DNA of 64,000 bases from Massilia putida (lineage in GTDB: Bacteria; Pseudomonadota; Gammaproteobacteria; Burkholderiales; Burkholderiaceae_D). The DNA lies in contig NZ_CP019038.1 of the NCBI RefSeq assembly GCF_001941825.1, positions 3,720,001 through 3,784,000 on the forward strand, read 5' to 3'. Below the pieces are notes generated by a model. That model worked only from the letters and a program-made list of their open reading frames with translations, was not told the origin of the DNA and did no database searches. Both the position numbers and the translations under genes were made by a program. Of this stretch, positions 1-7,908 are shown piece by piece. How positions within the stretch are numbered: position 1 is the stretch's first letter; each line of letters begins with the position of its first letter.

Positions 1-1194
1 CTGCGCAATCGGTCCCATCTTGAAGGCAACGGCTCTGTCGATTCGGTCGATGATGGCTGGCGTTGCGCCCACATACACGCCGACATTCTGCGTGTCGGTA
101 TGGTCCAGAAGCTCAGCTATTACCAGCTCGCCATGCCCCTCTTCACCAGCGCGCGTCCCGATTGCTGTCCGAAACCGGTTGGCGTTAATCTTGATACGCT
201 TGCCAGTACGCTCGGAGACGACTTTCAGCCTATTGAACGTGCGCTCGAGCGTATTCGAAATATCAGGTGCCGCACTGTGATAGTCGTCTGCGTGGAACCC
301 TGACCCAACGAGTTCGCGCGGGAATAGGGGGGCCTGTGAGGGGTCATCAATGACACCCACGAAGCGGCTTTTGACTTGGGCAGCGTATTTGACGACAACT
401 TCGCCAATCTGGGGTGCGAGCACGCGGTCCTTAAATTGGGCACGTGCACTCGCTTGCCGGGTTTTTGCTCGCGGCATGCGTATCGAGTACGTCATCGCCC
501 CGTTACCTTTATGAAGCAGCACGACATCAGAGACCTTCAGCGAGGCGTATTGGGTCGGTCGCATACCCAACGCCATGAACAGCCAACAAAGTGTGTACTC
601 GGCGAGGCCTACCTCGCCACGACCATATGCGCTGTTGAGAGCGAGTTGAAGCGCCTCCGTCTCCATAACCGAAAGTGGGCCTTTTACTGGGTCCATCGTC
701 GCAGTGGCGACACCCTTCCGATTTCCCTTAAGTCGCATCTGGCCCAGCAATGTATATGCATCCGGGCTAATTCCGGGATAACCCAACGTACGCCACTTTT
801 TCAGAAAGCCAGCCAGCGAACTTAGGTACCATTCCCGCTCCGCGCCCAGATGGGCCCTGAAGTTGAGAATGTCGACGCTCGTTATTTCGACGATGGGATA
901 ACCGGTCGACTCGGCTTTATGCTTGAAGAGACGTTGACTACCGTCGAACATGTTCTCCGTGTGCCGCAACGACCTATTCTGCGCGTACCAGGCGAGCGTC
1001 AATTTAAAAGAACGCTTAAAGTCGTTTGCGAGAGGGTTCGACTTGTCAAATCGAAGCGTCGCCTCGTGTGCAAGCTCGCGAAGAACCCAAAGGTCTTCGT
1101 CCGGGTCAAATAGACTGCCCCCGCGCGCCCTTAGCGCCCCCTGTGGGCTGTTCAAAGAAAGGGGCGTGCTTGTTTTACTTTCAGGTGTTTTCAT
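1..1194 (-). CDS. Tyrosine recombinase, second of an overlapping pair (partial, runs off left edge)
   Basis: An open frame of 398 codons reaches the window edge without a stop, so the C-terminus is missing. It starts at an ATG 14 nt inside the end of the preceding integrase (ATGAAAACACCTGA overlap), implying translational coupling. The product has a SAM-like N-terminal half and a tyrosine recombinase catalytic half: Arg at about 212 in GMRPTQYASLKVSDV, box II at about 339-342 read as NRFR where a His is more usual, His365 in LLDHTDTQ and the probable nucleophile Tyr374 in NVGVYVG. Tandem overlapping tyrosine recombinases are known in Tn554-type TnpA/TnpB and in recombinase-in-trio elements. 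Which of these applies cannot be told from this window. Confidence 0.8.
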   Translation of the reverse strand, partial: MKTPESKTSTPLSLNSPQGALRARGGSLFDPDEDLWVLRELAHEATLRFDKSNPLANDFKRSFKLTLAWYAQNRSLRHTENMFDGSQRLFKHKAESTGYPIVEITSVDILNFRAHLGAEREWYLSSLAGFLKKWRTLGYPGISPDAYTLLGQMRLKGNRKGVATATMDPVKGPLSVMETEALQLALNSAYGRGEVGLAEYTLCWLFMALGMRPTQYASLKVSDVVLLHKGNGAMTYSIRMPRAKTRQASARAQFKDRVLAPQIGEVVVKYAAQVKSRFVGVIDDPSQAPLFPRELVGSGFHADDYHSAAPDISNTLERTFNRLKVVSERTGKRIKINANRFRTAIGTRAGEEGHGELVIAELLDHTDTQNVGVYVGATPAIIDRIDRAVAFKMGPIAQ

Positions 1195-2452
1195 CGTTCG
1201 GCTTCGTCATCTTGTTCTGAAGCTCGAGGGATGCGTCTCGCGCCTTCCGCTCAATTTCTCGCCGCGTGTACTTCTCAGCGGTACCGGACGTCTCCGACCA
1301 GCCCATCAATTGGGAGCGCGTTTTCTTTTCCTTCTCCCGGTCCATGCCCTGTTCGTCCGCGAGCTTCGAGAAGTTGAAGTTATTCGTATGGCGGAGCAAA
1401 TGCGGGAAGACACTCAGCAACTCCGGATGCTTTGCGCTCAACACGCTAAATATCTTGTTCAAGCCGCGCAGAGAAAGCGGTGCTCCACCGTTGGCTACGA
1501 ACAGGAATGCGTGCTTGCGCGCGGCGGGGTAGCGCCGCCGCTCTTCAAGAATGTAATGACGCGTCCGCCGAGCTAAATCGTCGCTCAACGGAAGAACGCG
1601 GTCGGCCGTCTTGGTATTAGGTTGATTGGCGCGAGGGTCGCTCGGGTCATCGGCACGCCGGGCGATGAACACCTCGTTTGACCGGAAATTGACGTCGCTG
1701 ACCTTCACGCCGAGCAGCTCACCGCGTCGGACACCGAGGCCCATGAACCATCGAACGATGAGTTCATTACGTACCCTGGCGTGGCGCCCCTCCCATGGAT
1801 TCTCGGGCGAGTCGACATCGATGATTCTCCACAGAAGGCCCTGTGCGGCCTCATCGAGTGCCTTGCGGCCGCTAACCTTGTTTCGGCCTTTGCCCGTCGG
1901 AATACGGGCATTCAACCCGGACTCCACGATTTCTTTCGTCTGAAGAAGAGCCGCACGCGAAGGATGCCGTGCGCTCAAGCTAAGGATGCGCCGGTCGGCT
2001 AACCAACCGATGAACTGCCGAATGTAGCGCATTCGAACGCCAGCGGAATCAACATCTACTTCGGGAAGACCAGCCCTTGCCTTGGCTCGGTACGATTCGA
2101 GCGAAATCACGGCGCGGGGTTGGGTGGTGTCTGCATCGATTCTTGACTCGATTTCAGACATTGGGAGACGACACAGCTTCGCAAGCGCGTCGAGCTCACC
2201 AAGTCCGAGCAACTGTCCATCCAGCATGCGACTTGTCAGGTCAATTTGGTGCGCCTCGCAAAAGAGTACAAACACCTTCAATGCGCGCAGGACTTGTTCA
2301 ATCGTAGCGCTCGCCCGATTGCGTGCCCGGAATTCGGTGAGAGTAAAGACCGTCGGGTCAAACAGCGGCATCCCAGTGCGCCGGTCGACCAGCAACGGGA
2401 AACGCTCGCCTGATTCGAAAACGATGTTCTTGACAGCGTAGCTCTCACCCAT
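1181..2452 (-). CDS. Tyrosine recombinase / site-specific integrase, first of an overlapping pair
   Basis: The 423-residue protein carries the phage-integrase catalytic residues: Arg242/243 in LGVRRGELLGVK, HLLRH at 351-355, Trp385 in place of the second His (LMGWSETSG) and the nucleophile Tyr395 in TAEKYTRR. Its gene begins next to a duplicated ssb-type terminator and is transcribed away from ssb, with a second recombinase overlapping its 3' end, as expected for an integrase module at the end of an island. Its first 71 codons recur as a fragment at 11615-11826 with several substitutions. The N-terminal part is probably a core-binding domain. Function as the integrase of this island is inferred from position. 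Confidence 0.9.
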   Translation of the reverse strand: MGESYAVKNIVFESGERFPLLVDRRTGMPLFDPTVFTLTEFRARNRASATIEQVLRALKVFVLFCEAHQIDLTSRMLDGQLLGLGELDALAKLCRLPMSEIESRIDADTTQPRAVISLESYRAKARAGLPEVDVDSAGVRMRYIRQFIGWLADRRILSLSARHPSRAALLQTKEIVESGLNARIPTGKGRNKVSGRKALDEAAQGLLWRIIDVDSPENPWEGRHARVRNELIVRWFMGLGVRRGELLGVKVSDVNFRSNEVFIARRADDPSDPRANQPNTKTADRVLPLSDDLARRTRHYILEERRRYPAARKHAFLFVANGGAPLSLRGLNKIFSVLSAKHPELLSVFPHLLRHTNNFNFSKLADEQGMDREKEKKTRSQLMGWSETSGTAEKYTRREIERKARDASLELQNKMTKPNDENT

Positions 2453-2568
2453 TTATTTACTTTTTCAAAAGTGCCTCATAACCTCACGATACATCAGGCA
2501 AGAAAAAATGTACATAAGAAAAAAGCCCGTAAGCACGGGGCTCACGGGCCTTCTAGTTACATCGTCCG
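2241..2568. repeat. Left copy of duplicated integrase-5'/terminator segment (candidate attachment site)
   Basis: This block covers codons 1-71 of the intact integrase, its upstream region and a hairpin. It is repeated in direct orientation at 11615-11942 with scattered mismatches. The shared sequence stops after TTACATCGTCC in both copies. The hairpin arms AAAAAGCCCGT (2521-2531) and ACGGGC (2545-2550) match the ssb terminator, but here the T-run is degraded to CTTCT, consistent with an old recombined copy that no longer works as a terminator. Confidence 0.8.
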
Positions 2569-2578
2569 CTCTGTGCAG

Positions 2579-2860
2579 TCAGGCGACAATTTCGCGAAGC
2601 TCGCTACGCACCAGGCCTAGCAATTCGTCAACCGAAGCGGCGTCATACTGGCTTAGATAAGCAAGCACGACAGGGGTGAGCGGGTGAACTGCTAGAGCTG
2701 TAGAGAGTTCGTCAATTTTCTGCAAGGTTGGCTGCTTAACGCCACGCTCAAGCTCACTTATGTAAGTACGACCGGACTGCTGCGCGAAGTCTTCCTGCGT
2801 CAAACCTCGGGCGAGGCGCACTGTTCTGAACGCAGCACCGAACTGATTTTTGTGCTTCAT
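2579..2860 (-). CDS. XRE-family helix-turn-helix regulator
   Basis: This 93-residue protein is a single Cro/C1-type HTH domain: FRTVRLARGLTQEDFAQQSG, then RTYISELERGVKQPTLQKIDELSTAL, occupying about residues 8-65, with a short C-terminal tail. It lies just inside the candidate right boundary of the outer element and has two palindromic sites upstream, suggesting autoregulation. Its size resembles controller proteins of restriction-modification systems, but the hsd genes are 2.2 kb away on the other strand, so control of hsd is only a possibility. Confidence 0.85.
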   Translation of the reverse strand: MKHKNQFGAAFRTVRLARGLTQEDFAQQSGRTYISELERGVKQPTLQKIDELSTALAVHPLTPVVLAYLSQYDAASVDELLGLVRSELREIVA

Positions 2861-2896
2861 GGTACTCCGTTAGTCGAGCCCCATGAGACTACATTG

Positions 2897-2925
2897 CATG
2901 CTATAGTGCTACACGCTATAGCGTG
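2897..2925. promoter_or_regulatory. Paired palindromic operators upstream of the XRE gene
   Basis: CACGCTATAGCGTG at 2912-2925 is a perfect 14-bp palindrome. A degenerate version, CATGCTATAGTGCT, lies at 2897-2910, with centres 15 bp apart. Two adjacent GCTATAG-centred sites 37-64 bp ahead of an XRE start codon is typical of autoregulatory operators. Binding is inferred. Confidence 0.55.
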
Positions 2926-3051
2926 CACGAACGCTGCCGCGTCTTAGAAGACTGCAGAATCCCTGAATCTGCCCGTATATCGCCTCCGTAATTTACGCAT
3001 CACACTACACGCCTTGAACGTGCCGCCACATTTCGAATTGAGTTTAAAAAA

Positions 3052-3408
3052 TTGAAAGTTTCAACATTACGCCTACACACGCCTGGGTTGAAGCCGAACA
3101 TTATCCAAGCCATAGAGGCGCTTGTTGCATATGCAGAGCGGCATAAGGACCTTCGTGTCCACAAAATGCAGTTTCCCGAATTTTGCATGACAGTTGGTTT
3201 TCCGCCAACTACGACACGAGAGGAGGTCGTAAAAGTTATGTCTCAGACACGTAAAGCAACAGCGTCGATACGCGTAACTGAAACCTCACCGCGCAAAAAA
3301 AGAGAGCTTTTAGCCGGCAGCTGGCCGGTGTTTAATTTTATTTTTATAGACCATGCGCAAATATCATTTGAAGTTTGCGAATATATGTGGGAGGAGCTGC
3401 CAACGTAG
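3052..3408 (+). CDS. Hypothetical island protein, 118 aa
   Basis: I do not recognise a family. The frame opens at a TTG and encodes a basic first half (ALVAYAERHKDLRVHKMQF) followed by a low-charge C-terminus rich in aromatic residues (FNFIFIDHAQISFEVCEYMWEEL). There is no signal peptide or membrane segment. It lies on the strand opposite the XRE gene and ahead of another unknown gene. The start is uncertain because no clear Shine-Dalgarno sequence is visible. Confidence 0.4.
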   Translation: MKVSTLRLHTPGLKPNIIQAIEALVAYAERHKDLRVHKMQFPEFCMTVGFPPTTTREEVVKVMSQTRKATASIRVTETSPRKKRELLAGSWPVFNFIFIDHAQISFEVCEYMWEELPT

Positions 3409-3452
3409 ACTTGATTAGACCGCAAATCAAAGGTTCCGCTGCTACCTCAGAA

Positions 3453-4022
3453 ATGACTACAAAACACATTAGTCCAATGTATTCGCCGCCATGGCTCGGC
3501 CGCCCATTCACCCTGACCGAGGATTCGTTAGTATGGGGGCGTTATGTTATAACGGACGCCACAATGGCAGAGGCGAACAAGAATAAGCGGCGCTATCTTG
3601 AGTCCGTTATCAAGCAGACCGAACCTGCGCTACTAGCTTCCGCATTCGAACATTTAATTCATGTTTACTGCCCGAGCAGCTTCCCAGACTTCCTTCGTGA
3701 GATACAAGCTCTAGCGACGTTTCACTATGCAAAAGAGCATTTGAAAGCGTTACTTCGCAATGGTTGCGCTCCAGATGATTATTTCCGGGCAAGAATTGCG
3801 ACAGTCGGTTCGTTTGACGAAGCTATTGAGGCAGTATTCGAGTCTTCCATTCCATTACATGGACTCAGTGGCCTGACCTATGTTCACTATCGCCAGAAAT
3901 TGCACGGCATGCATTTGACCACTTTCGCCGATGACCAGCACACGTTTGACGTTGCGTTCACGCCGGACCTAGTGCTCGCGTCCATCCACCGCGACAGTGA
4001 TTGGAGCCGTATTTGGCCATAG
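3453..4022 (+). CDS. Hypothetical island protein, about 189 aa
   Basis: No family is recognised. The first ATG in the frame (MTTKHISPMYSPPW) was chosen; an in-frame TTG at 3375 would overlap the preceding gene. The protein is soluble, with a helical middle (ATMAEANKNKRRYLESVIKQTEPALLASAFEHLIHVY) and no evident catalytic motif. It is followed within 20 nt by a HAD-fold gene, so the two are probably co-transcribed. Confidence 0.45.
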   Translation: MTTKHISPMYSPPWLGRPFTLTEDSLVWGRYVITDATMAEANKNKRRYLESVIKQTEPALLASAFEHLIHVYCPSSFPDFLREIQALATFHYAKEHLKALLRNGCAPDDYFRARIATVGSFDEAIEAVFESSIPLHGLSGLTYVHYRQKLHGMHLTTFADDQHTFDVAFTPDLVLASIHRDSDWSRIWP

Positions 4023-4042
4023 TCCACTTAAAGGATGACGAT

Positions 4043-4606
4043 ATGAGGCACGACGCTCGCCCCCTTGTGTTTCTCGACATGGACGACGTCCTTTGCTTGG
4101 ACGATGTGCATCACAGCGGCCAGATGTTGAAAATATTCGAGCAGACGATTCCGGACTATCCAGAGATGTGGGAACGCCTTGTTGACGCGGGCGCAGCAGA
4201 GAATTTGCGTCAGCTTCATGCTGAGTTCAAACCGGTATATGTTATTAGCTCGTCCTGGGCAACATATCTCGACCGAGAGCAGATGTGCGAAGCATTGACT
4301 CGGACGCAGCTGCAGTTCGTAGTGGAGAACTTACATCCAGAGTGGAGAACGCCGCGGGCACTCTCGTCGAGTCGACGGGATGAAATCGAATGGTGGCTTG
4401 AAGCACATCGTGGGCCGTCGCAGCCGTTCCTCATCATTGACGACAGCTGGAGCGGGACCCGCCTGGCGCACTCTCCCCTCGCACTGGACGGACACGTTGT
4501 CCTATGCAGGAGCGGGTTCGGATTCACCAAGAAGAGACTGAAAGAAGCATGTAGACAGCTGCTGCGCCAAGGAGCAGTAGGTGGTTGTGCTCCACTTGAG
4601 TGGTAA
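4043..4606 (+). CDS. HAD-fold protein (HAD domain of the RNA-repair/'Swiss army knife' type)
   Basis: The protein starts at an ATG with AAGGA eight bases upstream. Residues 8-15 read VFLDMDDV, the HAD motif I with nucleophile Asp and acid Asp two residues on. SSSWA near residue 72 fits motif II, and FLIIDDSW near 135 fits the acidic motif IV. At 187 aa it resembles the small HAD proteins associated with RNA-repair and toxin-related contexts. Being cargo next to a restriction system suggests, but does not show, a defence role. The substrate is unknown. Confidence 0.7.
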   Translation: MRHDARPLVFLDMDDVLCLDDVHHSGQMLKIFEQTIPDYPEMWERLVDAGAAENLRQLHAEFKPVYVISSSWATYLDREQMCEALTRTQLQFVVENLHPEWRTPRALSSSRRDEIEWWLEAHRGPSQPFLIIDDSWSGTRLAHSPLALDGHVVLCRSGFGFTKKRLKEACRQLLRQGAVGGCAPLEW

Positions 4607-5049
4607 AACGCCCGAGGAAATGTTCTGGACCCTGTCTCGATGCCGTCGTCTCTCGTCGAGCCATGACGACGCAGGAGCTCATCAGCACGGCTCCCGAGTC
4701 TGTACGAGTACGGGTTCTAAATACTGTTGGAATGTTCTCGCGTGATACTCCCGCGCCGAGGCAAGGAGGTAACGCCTTCAACCCGCGGAATGCACCCGCT
4801 TCAGCGCTAGCTAGCTAGGCGCGGACCAGCGAGTATCACGAAGTATCAAGGGTTTTGATACTTTCTCACCATGTGGAACGACGGGGCTCATTCGAAGCGT
4901 ATGGCGTCAGAACAATCTTGGCGACCTTAGGATAGCTCATGCGTAAATTCGCGCGGAAACGACAGTCGAGTTGCTGTAATCATAATTTCCGAAGAGAACG
5001 CAAAAACTGGTCATAATATGGCTTTTACCAACGCCGTTACCAGTTTCTG
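4607..5049. other. Intergenic region upstream of hsdM
   Basis: No convincing gene is seen in these 443 bases. It contains the inverted repeat described at 4841-4863 and a weaker one just before hsdM (AAACTGGT 5004-5011 with ACCAGTTT 5039-5046). The promoter of the hsd operon should lie here. Confidence 0.6.
4841..4863. repeat. Inverted repeat AAGTATCAA/TTGATACTT ahead of hsdM
   Basis: Nine-base perfect arms with a 5-nt loop (GGGTT), and a partial third copy (GAGTATCAC) immediately left. No T-run follows, so a protein-binding site is more likely than a terminator. It might regulate the restriction operon. Confidence 0.45.
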
Positions 5050-6603
5050 ATGCTTGACGATATTAAGAAAACATTATGGGCAGCAGCCGACAAGCTGCGC
5101 GCGAACATGGACGCGGCCGAGTACAAGCACCTCGTCCTCGGCCTCATTTTTGTGAAGTACATCTCCGACACCTTCGACGCACGTCGCGTCGAGCTGACGA
5201 AGCGGTTTGCCGACGAGTCTGATGAATACTTCTTGCATGACTCCGATGCCGAGCTGGTTGCAGAGGAGCTGGAAGACCGCGACTACTACAAAGCGGCCAA
5301 CGTGTTCTGGGTGCCCGAAGCAGCACGATGGGAGGCGTTGCGCTCGGCAGCTAAGCAGGTCGACATCGGCAAGCGCATTGACGAAGCGCTGACCTTGATA
5401 GAAGCAGAAAACTCCAAGCTCAAAGGGATTCTGGACAAGCGCTATGCGCGGGCGCAGCTCCCGGACGGGAAGCTCGGCGAGCTAGTCGATTTGATTTCCA
5501 CCATCGGTTTTGGCGACAACCCCAACGTTGCTCGCGACGTCCTGGGCCAGGTGTACGAGTACTTCCTCGGCATGTTTGCAAGCGCCGAGGGCAAACGCGG
5601 CGGGCAGTTCTACACGCCTGCGAGTATCGTGAAGACCCTAGTTGCCATCCTCAATCCGCACAGCGGCCAGGTCTACGACCCGTGCTGCGGGTCGGGCGGC
5701 ATGTTCGTGCAATCCGAAAAATTCATCGAGGCTCACGGCGGAAAGCTAGGTGACGTGTCTATCTACGGGCAGGAGGCCAATCCTACGACTTGGCGCTTGG
5801 CTGCAATGAACTTGGCCATCCGCGGGATTGACTTTAATCTTGGTAGAGAGCCAGCAGACACATTCACACGTAATCAGCACCCAGACCTACGGGCGGACTT
5901 CATCTTGGCCAACCCACCGTTCAACATCAGTGATTGGTGGCACGGCAGCCTGACTGGTGACCCTCGGTGGGTCTACGGGGACCCGCCGCAAGGCAACGCC
6001 AACTATGCTTGGTTGCAGCACATGCTGTACCACCTCAAGCCGACAGGGCGTGCTGGCATCGTGCTGGCTAACGGTTCCATGAGCTCCGGTCAGAACAATG
6101 AAGGCGTGATTCGTGCTGCGATGGTCGATGCCGATGTCGTCGAAGTGATGGTAGCGCTGCCAGGCCAGTTGTTCTTCAATACACAGATTCCAGCTTGTTT
6201 GTGGTTCTTAGTCAAGAAGAAGACCCATCGTAAGGGCGAGGTGCTGTTCATTGATGCCCGTAAGGTCGCCACGATGATTAGCCGTGTCCAGTCCGAGCTG
6301 AGCGACGAGGTGATTGAGCGCATTGCGAACGTTGTTGCGGCTTGGCGCGGTGAGCCGGATGCGGATGAATACCAGGATGTTGCCGGCTTCTGCCGCAGCG
6401 TCAAACTGTCCGAAATTGCTGAGCACGGCCATGTGCTTACGCCTGGTCGCTATGTCGGCGCTGAAGAGGTGGAAGACAACGATGAAGACTTTGCCACCAA
6501 AATGCAGCAGCTCACGGAGAAGTTGGGTGAGCAGATGGCTAAGGGTGCGGAATTGGACCTGCTGATTCGCCAGAAATTGGGAGGGTTAGGGTATGAGTTC
6601 TGA
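5050..6603 (+). CDS. hsdM: Type I restriction-modification system, DNA methyltransferase subunit
   Basis: The 517-residue product transfers a methyl group from S-adenosylmethionine to N6 of adenine within the site chosen by HsdS. It has the HsdM N-terminal helical domain (MLDDIKKTLWAAADKLRANMDAAEYKHLVLGLIFVKY), the SAM-binding motif DPCCGSGGMF from residue 210 and the catalytic NPPF motif at 288-291. The length is normal for the family. Its end overlaps the start of hsdS by 11 nt, and hsdR follows, so the three form one operon. An intact HsdM is needed for both protection and restriction. Confidence 0.97.
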   Translation: MLDDIKKTLWAAADKLRANMDAAEYKHLVLGLIFVKYISDTFDARRVELTKRFADESDEYFLHDSDAELVAEELEDRDYYKAANVFWVPEAARWEALRSAAKQVDIGKRIDEALTLIEAENSKLKGILDKRYARAQLPDGKLGELVDLISTIGFGDNPNVARDVLGQVYEYFLGMFASAEGKRGGQFYTPASIVKTLVAILNPHSGQVYDPCCGSGGMFVQSEKFIEAHGGKLGDVSIYGQEANPTTWRLAAMNLAIRGIDFNLGREPADTFTRNQHPDLRADFILANPPFNISDWWHGSLTGDPRWVYGDPPQGNANYAWLQHMLYHLKPTGRAGIVLANGSMSSGQNNEGVIRAAMVDADVVEVMVALPGQLFFNTQIPACLWFLVKKKTHRKGEVLFIDARKVATMISRVQSELSDEVIERIANVVAAWRGEPDADEYQDVAGFCRSVKLSEIAEHGHVLTPGRYVGAEEVEDNDEDFATKMQQLTEKLGEQMAKGAELDLLIRQKLGGLGYEF

Positions 6604-7900
6604 GTGGCCCCTCGTCGAGATTGAGCAAGTCTGTGAACTGATAGTTGACTGTGTTAACAAGACTGCTCCGGTTGTCGCCGATGTCACGCCATATCGGATG
6701 ATTCGTACTACCAATGTGCGCAGAGGTCGCATTGACCTCGGAGAATGCAGGCATGTTGAACAAGCGACATATGAGAAATGGACACGCCGTGCCAAGCTAC
6801 GACCTGGCGATGTGGTATTGACTCGTGAGGCGCCGATTGGCGAAGTCGGATTAGTCACCGAAGCTGATGGTGTCTTCTTAGGCCAGAGGTTGATGCAGTA
6901 CAGGGCAAATCCTCGACTCCTTGACTCTCGTTTCTTGCTCTATTCGTTTTTGTCGCCGTTTTTGCAGCAGCAATTCGGCAGTCATGAAGGCTCTGGTTCG
7001 GTGGTGAGCCACATCCGTGTTGGGGACTGTTTCAAATTTAAACTAGCGCTACCTCCACTCAGGATTCAAAGAGAGATTGCGAATTTACTTGGGGCTCTCG
7101 ACGACCGTATCACCCTCCTGCGCGAAACAAACGCCACGCTCGAGGCTATCGCCCAAGCACTCTTCAAGTCATGGTTCGTCGACTTCGACCCAGTGCGCGC
7201 CAAGATGGAGGGCTGCGCTCCGGAAGGCATGGATGAGGCCACGGCGGCTTTGTTTCCAGACAATTTTGAGGAGTCGGAGTTCGGGGCGGTGCCGAGGGGG
7301 TGGAGGGTCGGTGCGTTAGGTGACATTCTCAAGCTTCGTAACGAACGGGTACAGCCGTCGGAACTCACTGCATCGCTACCGTACGTGCCGATTGAGAATA
7401 TTAGTACCAAATCTCCATTTCTTCAGGAGTATAAATCGGGACAAGAGGCCAATAGCAGTTTGGTGTTGTTTAAAAAAGGTGACGTTCTATTCGGTGCTAT
7501 GCGACCGTATTTCCATAAGGTATGTTCTGCCCCGTTCGATGGCGTTACCCGCACCACAGTGTTTACGTTAATGCCCGTAAATCCAAGTGTGGCTGCTTTT
7601 GCTCTATTTCAGGCATATCAGGATGGCACAGTTGAGTACGCAACGCAGCATTCGGAAGGTTCAACAATTCCTTACGCAAAATGGCGGAATTCGATGGAGT
7701 TGATGCCTATAACTATGCCGCCGGAGTCGCTTCAAATTGCTTATTCTAAAGTTGTCACATCGTTCGTCGAGCGTGCAAATTTAAATATTTTGCAAGCTCA
7801 AAAGCTTGCCACTCTTCGCGATACTCTTTTGCCTCGGCTGATTTCTGGCCAGTTGCGTATCCCCGAAGCAGAAGCCCAAATTGAAGCTCTTGCAGCCTGA
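6593..7900 (+). CDS. hsdS: Type I restriction-modification system, specificity subunit
   Basis: The 435-residue protein has the typical tandem layout: target recognition domain 1 (from [13 protein letters not shown]), a conserved coiled-coil spacer ([21 protein letters not shown], then [19 protein letters not shown]), target recognition domain 2 (from [14 protein letters not shown]) and a second helical end ([25 protein letters not shown]). Each recognition domain reads one half of a bipartite site; the sequence read cannot be predicted here. The ATG overlaps the hsdM stop. No repeats indicating phase variation or inverted partner genes are seen nearby. Confidence 0.95.
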   Translation: MSSEWPLVEIEQVCELIVDCVNKTAPVVADVTPYRMIRTTNVRRGRIDLGECRHVEQATYEKWTRRAKLRPGDVVLTREAPIGEVGLVTEADGVFLGQRLMQYRANPRLLDSRFLLYSFLSPFLQQQFGSHEGSGSVVSHIRVGDCFKFKLALPPLRIQREIANLLGALDDRITLLRETNATLEAIAQALFKSWFVDFDPVRAKMEGCAPEGMDEATAALFPDNFEESEFGAVPRGWRVGALGDILKLRNERVQPSELTASLPYVPIENISTKSPFLQEYKSGQEANSSLVLFKKGDVLFGAMRPYFHKVCSAPFDGVTRTTVFTLMPVNPSVAAFALFQAYQDGTVEYATQHSEGSTIPYAKWRNSMELMPITMPPESLQIAYSKVVTSFVERANLNILQAQKLATLRDTLLPRLISGQLRIPEAEAQIEALAA

Positions 7901-7908
7901 GACGAACG

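Noticed and set aside
4524..4781. Minus-strand frame of 85 codons between the HAD gene and hsdM
   Set aside because: It overlaps the end of the HAD gene, has no ribosome site and no protein-like pattern.
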